Source: an uncultured Gloeocapsa sp. (lineage in GTDB: Bacteria; Cyanobacteriota; Cyanobacteriia; Cyanobacteriales; Gloeocapsaceae). Taken from it: DNA of 8,631 nucleotides. Of this stretch, positions 6,483-8,631 are shown piece after piece; the first letter of the stretch is position 1; each line of letters starts with the position of its first letter. The stretch spans positions 1 through 8,631 of the forward strand of contig CALGKL010000139.1 in NCBI GenBank assembly GCA_937930495.1, written 5' to 3'. Under the pieces are notes generated by a model that was given only the letters and a program-made list of their open reading frames with translations, did no database searches and was not told the origin of the DNA. A program made the position numbers and the translations under genes.

Positions 6483-7484
6483 TTATTCTCCCCATTGTAT
6501 AATAGCCGCGCCCCAAGTTAAGCCGGCGCCAAATCCTGCTAAGACGATGACGTCTCCTGGTTTGATTTTGTTGAGTCTGATGTTTTCGTCTAAAGCTAAG
6601 GGTATTGAAGCCGCAGAAGTATTTCCGTATTTTTTTAAGTTACTGATAACTTTTTCTGGGGGGATGTTTAATTTTTCGGCGACCGCGTCTAAAATTCTCT
6701 GATTGGCTTGATGTAATAATAGCCAGTCTATCTCCTCTACTTTGAGATTAGCTTTAAAGAGGACTTTTTCGATTACTTCGGGAACTTTGGCTATAGCAAA
6801 ACGATAAACTTCTTTGCCATTCATGGTAATCGGGTGAAAATGTCCTTTCCCTATTTCCAGACTATCTACCAGAGGGTAAGATTCACTCTGATAGGAGAGG
6901 TTGAGACAATTATTTTGACAACCATCGCTGTAGAGTTCACAAGCTAAAAAGCGATCGCCTTGCTTGGTTGCTTGACAAACTACTGCACCAGCACCGTCAC
7001 CGAAGAGAATACAACTGGTGCGATCGGACCAATCTACCCACCGCGAGAGAATATCGGCGCCAATTACCAGGATATTCTCATAGGTTCCCGAACGAATAAA
7101 ACTAGCTGCTACATTCAAAGCAAAAACAAAACCTGAACAAGCGGCTGTCAAATCAAATGCTACTGCTCTATTTGCACCAATAAGGGTTTGAATTTTACTA
7201 GCACTTCCAAATAAATCATCTGTGGTAGAAGTTGCCAAAATAATCAAGTCTATGGCTTCGGGTGAGATTTGCGCCTTTGACAGTGCTGCTTGAGCAGCTT
7301 TTGCAGCTAGAGAGGTCAGGGATTGACTAGCATCAGCTATTCGTCTTTGACTAATCCCTGTACGCGTAGTAATCCATTCATCAGAAGTATCTACTATCTG
7401 ACTAAGTTGTTCATTGGTAAGTATTTGAGTTGGTGTTGCTGATCCACAGCCGATGATCTTGAGTCCTACCCCTGCTTGTGTCAA
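6483..7484 (-). CDS. fabH: 3-oxoacyl-ACP synthase III (KAS III)
   Basis: FabH starts fatty acid synthesis by condensing acetyl-CoA with malonyl-ACP to give acetoacetyl-ACP. It has 333 residues, slightly longer than the E. coli enzyme (317). The N terminus carries the KAS III pattern IIGCGSATPTQILTNEQL (10-27) and TSDEWITTRTGISQRRIAD (33-51). The catalytic triad is visible: Cys116 in DLTAACSGFVFAL, His258 in LLHQANQRIL and Asn288 in KYGNTSAASIP. The glycine-rich C terminus is LAGFGAGLTWGAAIIQW. The start codon is TTG at 7484: it lies 8 bases after a near-perfect Shine-Dalgarno (AAAGGAG) and gives the expected N terminus, and no ATG lies close by. The gene leads the fabH-fabD-plsC cluster, 96 bases downstream of an MFS gene on the same strand. 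An extended -10 box and a leader hairpin lie in that gap. Confidence 0.97.
   Translation of the reverse strand: MTQAGVGLKIIGCGSATPTQILTNEQLSQIVDTSDEWITTRTGISQRRIADASQSLTSLAAKAAQAALSKAQISPEAIDLIILATSTTDDLFGSASKIQTLIGANRAVAFDLTAACSGFVFALNVAASFIRSGTYENILVIGADILSRWVDWSDRTSCILFGDGAGAVVCQATKQGDRFLACELYSDGCQNNCLNLSYQSESYPLVDSLEIGKGHFHPITMNGKEVYRFAIAKVPEVIEKVLFKANLKVEEIDWLLLHQANQRILDAVAEKLNIPPEKVISNLKKYGNTSAASIPLALDENIRLNKIKPGDVIVLAGFGAGLTWGAAIIQWGE
6488..6493 (-). promoter_or_regulatory. Shine-Dalgarno of fabD
   Basis: Read on the - strand the sequence is GGGGAG, eight bases before the fabD ATG at 6479. It lies inside the last codons of fabH, so ribosomes ending fabH clear the site for fabD. It confirms the fabD start. 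Confidence 0.7.
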
Positions 7485-7492
7485 AATTTACG

Positions 7493-7499
7493 CTCCTTT
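7493..7499 (-). promoter_or_regulatory. Shine-Dalgarno that fixes the fabH TTG start
   Basis: On the - strand the sequence reads AAAGGAG followed by CGTAAATT and then TTG, a spacing of 8 bases. It is the strongest ribosome binding site in the window and justifies the non-ATG start of fabH. Confidence 0.82.
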
Positions 7500-7506
7500 G
7501 CTGGTG

Positions 7507-7541
7507 TAAGCAATCCTTTTTTTTGAGTAGTGGATTACTTA
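7507..7541 (-). promoter_or_regulatory. fabH leader hairpin with A8 loop
   Basis: On the - strand TAAGTAATCC (7541-7532) pairs with GGATTGCTTA (7516-7507) over 10 positions, with one T-G (U-G in RNA) wobble. On the + strand the same position would be a C-A mismatch, so the structure is better formed in - strand RNA. The 15-base loop contains eight adenines in a row (7517-7524). The hairpin ends 7 bases before the fabH Shine-Dalgarno and would sit in its leader if transcription starts near 7553. No U tract follows, so it does not look like a terminator. A role in fabH translation or mRNA stability is inference. Confidence 0.45.
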
Positions 7542-7559
7542 GTTTTTGGCATTTATCTA

Positions 7560-7568
7560 ACTATACCA
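7560..7568 (-). promoter_or_regulatory. Possible extended -10 promoter for fabH-fabD-plsC
   Basis: On the - strand the sequence reads TGGTATAGT, an extended TGn element plus a -10 differing from TATAAT at one base. No -35 match is seen at 16-18 bases. It lies just after the stop of the MFS gene and would start transcription near 7553, leaving a leader of about 70 bases. Readthrough from the MFS gene is an alternative. Confidence 0.38.
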
Positions 7569-7580
7569 GTTGATATTCAT

Positions 7581-8630
7581 TTATCCTTGATGGGTTTTAT
7601 AAATCAGTTTTCCCACAATGACCATCGCTCCTAAACTAATCAAAATCGATTGTAAACCAAAAAGCGTCTCACCAATTCCTGCCAAAGCTAAGGGTAAAGA
7701 CAGGGCAATATTAACGATATTATTTTGTAAGCCAAAGATTTTACCTCGCAAATCGACGGGGGTTTCTACCTGTATAGTAGTTTGCATTGGTATAGCTATA
7801 CAAGCTGCTGAAGCTCCCAAGAGGATAGTTAGGATTAATTCTAACCAGAGATAATCGGTAAATAGGGCTAATCCTAATAAACAAATCCCCATACCCAAAG
7901 TCCCCCACCAACTCAGACGGGTATAAGCTATCTGATATCCCCAATTGCCCATAACCGTAGCACCCATCCCTAATCCTAGTCCACAAGCTGCCAATAACCA
8001 GCCAAATTGTTCCGGTTTTAATTCGGGAATTGTTTCGGCTAAACTAACGGCTAAAACTGCTAAAGCTGCAAATACGGCAAAAAGAATAACTAAATGTATT
8101 AATGCATATTTCACTTTCTCGTTTTGACCTAGGTAGTCGATTCCCTCTTGTATATCTTCCCAAAAGGTTGCTTTTTTCGGGTGTGGATGTGGTTGTTTTT
8201 CTGGGGTTGATAAGAAGGATAAAACCAATCCTGCTAATAGATATGCACCCCCTACGAGTAGTTGTCCACCGATATTCCCATTCAATCCCCACAATCTGGC
8301 GATTCGGTTGGCGATCGCCAACAGCGGATCGCCGATGGCAAAGCCGATAATTAATACTCCCATAATCGTAGTTGTATAGAGAGAATTAGCTCCTAATAGG
8401 TTTTGGGAGGGGATAATCAGGGTTAAAGTTGCTTGTTCTGCTGGGGCGAAAAATTGAGTTAAAAGAGATACGCTAAAAGTTATTACCAGTAATAGCCAAA
8501 AACCCTTAGGTAATCCCCAGAAATAACCTTCTAGATAATTAAATCTCAATAATAGGGGTAAACTCAAGACTAAACCACCTCTTAAGAGATTAGATAGTAC
8601 TAATACGCTTTTTTTTGTCCATCTATCTAC
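7581..8630 (-). CDS. MFS transporter, EntS-like family (5' end outside the window)
   Basis: This is a major facilitator superfamily membrane transporter, of which 349 C-terminal residues are visible. The - strand frame stays open to the window edge. The first visible residues, VDRWTKKSVLVLSNLLRGG, match the DRxxKK end of MFS motif A in the loop after helix 2, so roughly the first two helices are missing. A TTG at 8567 is therefore internal leucine and not the start. Ten hydrophobic segments can be counted, with a charged cytoplasmic loop rich in proline, histidine and lysine between helices 6 and 7 (TPEKQPHPHPKKATFWEDI). The FFAPAEQATLTLIIP stretch after helix 4 is typical of the MFS_3/enterobactin-exporter-like group, which mostly exports small molecules or drugs; the substrate here is unknown. 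It is co-oriented with fabH 96 bases upstream of it. A link to lipid synthesis is not shown by sequence. Confidence 0.88.
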   Translation of the reverse strand, partial: VDRWTKKSVLVLSNLLRGGLVLSLPLLLRFNYLEGYFWGLPKGFWLLLVITFSVSLLTQFFAPAEQATLTLIIPSQNLLGANSLYTTTIMGVLIIGFAIGDPLLAIANRIARLWGLNGNIGGQLLVGGAYLLAGLVLSFLSTPEKQPHPHPKKATFWEDIQEGIDYLGQNEKVKYALIHLVILFAVFAALAVLAVSLAETIPELKPEQFGWLLAACGLGLGMGATVMGNWGYQIAYTRLSWWGTLGMGICLLGLALFTDYLWLELILTILLGASAACIAIPMQTTIQVETPVDLRGKIFGLQNNIVNIALSLPLALAGIGETLFGLQSILISLGAMVIVGKLIYKTHQG

Positions 8631-8631
8631 A

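Noticed and set aside
5874..6702. + strand frames of 65 and 89 codons inside fabD and fabH.
   Set aside because: Antisense to well-conserved enzymes, with no homology I recognise.
7741..8350. Several 60-82 codon frames on both strands inside the MFS gene.
   Set aside because: All are out-of-frame or antisense shadows of a clear transporter; none has a motif or a good ribosome site.
8565..8567. TTG as start of the MFS gene.
   Set aside because: The frame continues to the window edge and the upstream residues carry the MFS motif A loop (DRWTKK), so this is an internal leucine.
8609..8616. A8 run in the MFS coding strand as a possible slippage or frameshift site.
   Set aside because: The frame is intact on both sides (TKKS) and A runs are common in this AT-rich sequence.
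1..8631. Search for a defence island, CRISPR array, retron, insertion sequence, tRNA or prophage.
   Set aside because: No spaced direct repeats, cloverleaf, transposase, reverse transcriptase or phage-like genes were seen; the genes are mostly housekeeping.

Overview
The window comes from a cyanobacterium. Seven perfect GCGATCGC octamers (the HIP1 palindrome that is over-represented in many cyanobacterial genomes) are scattered through 8.6 kb. The gene content and protein wording also fit: a PlsC-FabD-FabH cluster, a cyanobacterial-style IaaA, an RTX-tailed lipase, and AT-leaning codon use. I cannot name a genus. All but about 5% of the window is coding, no gene-free stretch exceeds 100 bases, and I see no tRNA, rRNA, insertion sequence or CRISPR array.

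Positions 1-2139 (+ strand): the 3' part of a secreted SGNH (GDSL-type) lipase/hemolysin-like enzyme with eleven tandem RTX calcium-binding nonapeptides. It ends at a clear hairpin terminator and is followed by purM (purine synthesis).

Positions 2186-4914: a small divergent unit. On the - strand, a 51-residue zinc-ribbon protein (DUF2256) sits 7 bases upstream of iaaA, an Ntn-hydrolase isoaspartyl peptidase/asparaginase that converges on purM. On the + strand is a full-length iron-sulfur bacterial cryptochrome/photolyase (FeS-BCP, PhrB-like). The two directions share a 68-base intergenic region in which candidate -10 boxes overlap by two bases. The photolyase would repair UV-damaged DNA and IaaA removes isoaspartyl peptides, so a damage-handling theme is possible but unproven.

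Positions 4973-8631 (- strand, read right to left): an MFS exporter that runs off the window edge, then fabH, fabD and plsC. The last three are tightly packed (3-base gap, then 17-base overlap) and look like one operon. FabD makes malonyl-ACP, FabH uses it to start fatty acid synthesis, and PlsC places an acyl chain on lysophosphatidic acid, so the operon links chain initiation to phospholipid assembly. fabH begins with TTG behind a near-perfect Shine-Dalgarno and has a leader hairpin with an A8 loop.

I found no convincing undescribed system. The items most worth a second look are the DUF2256/photolyase divergent pair and the fabH leader.
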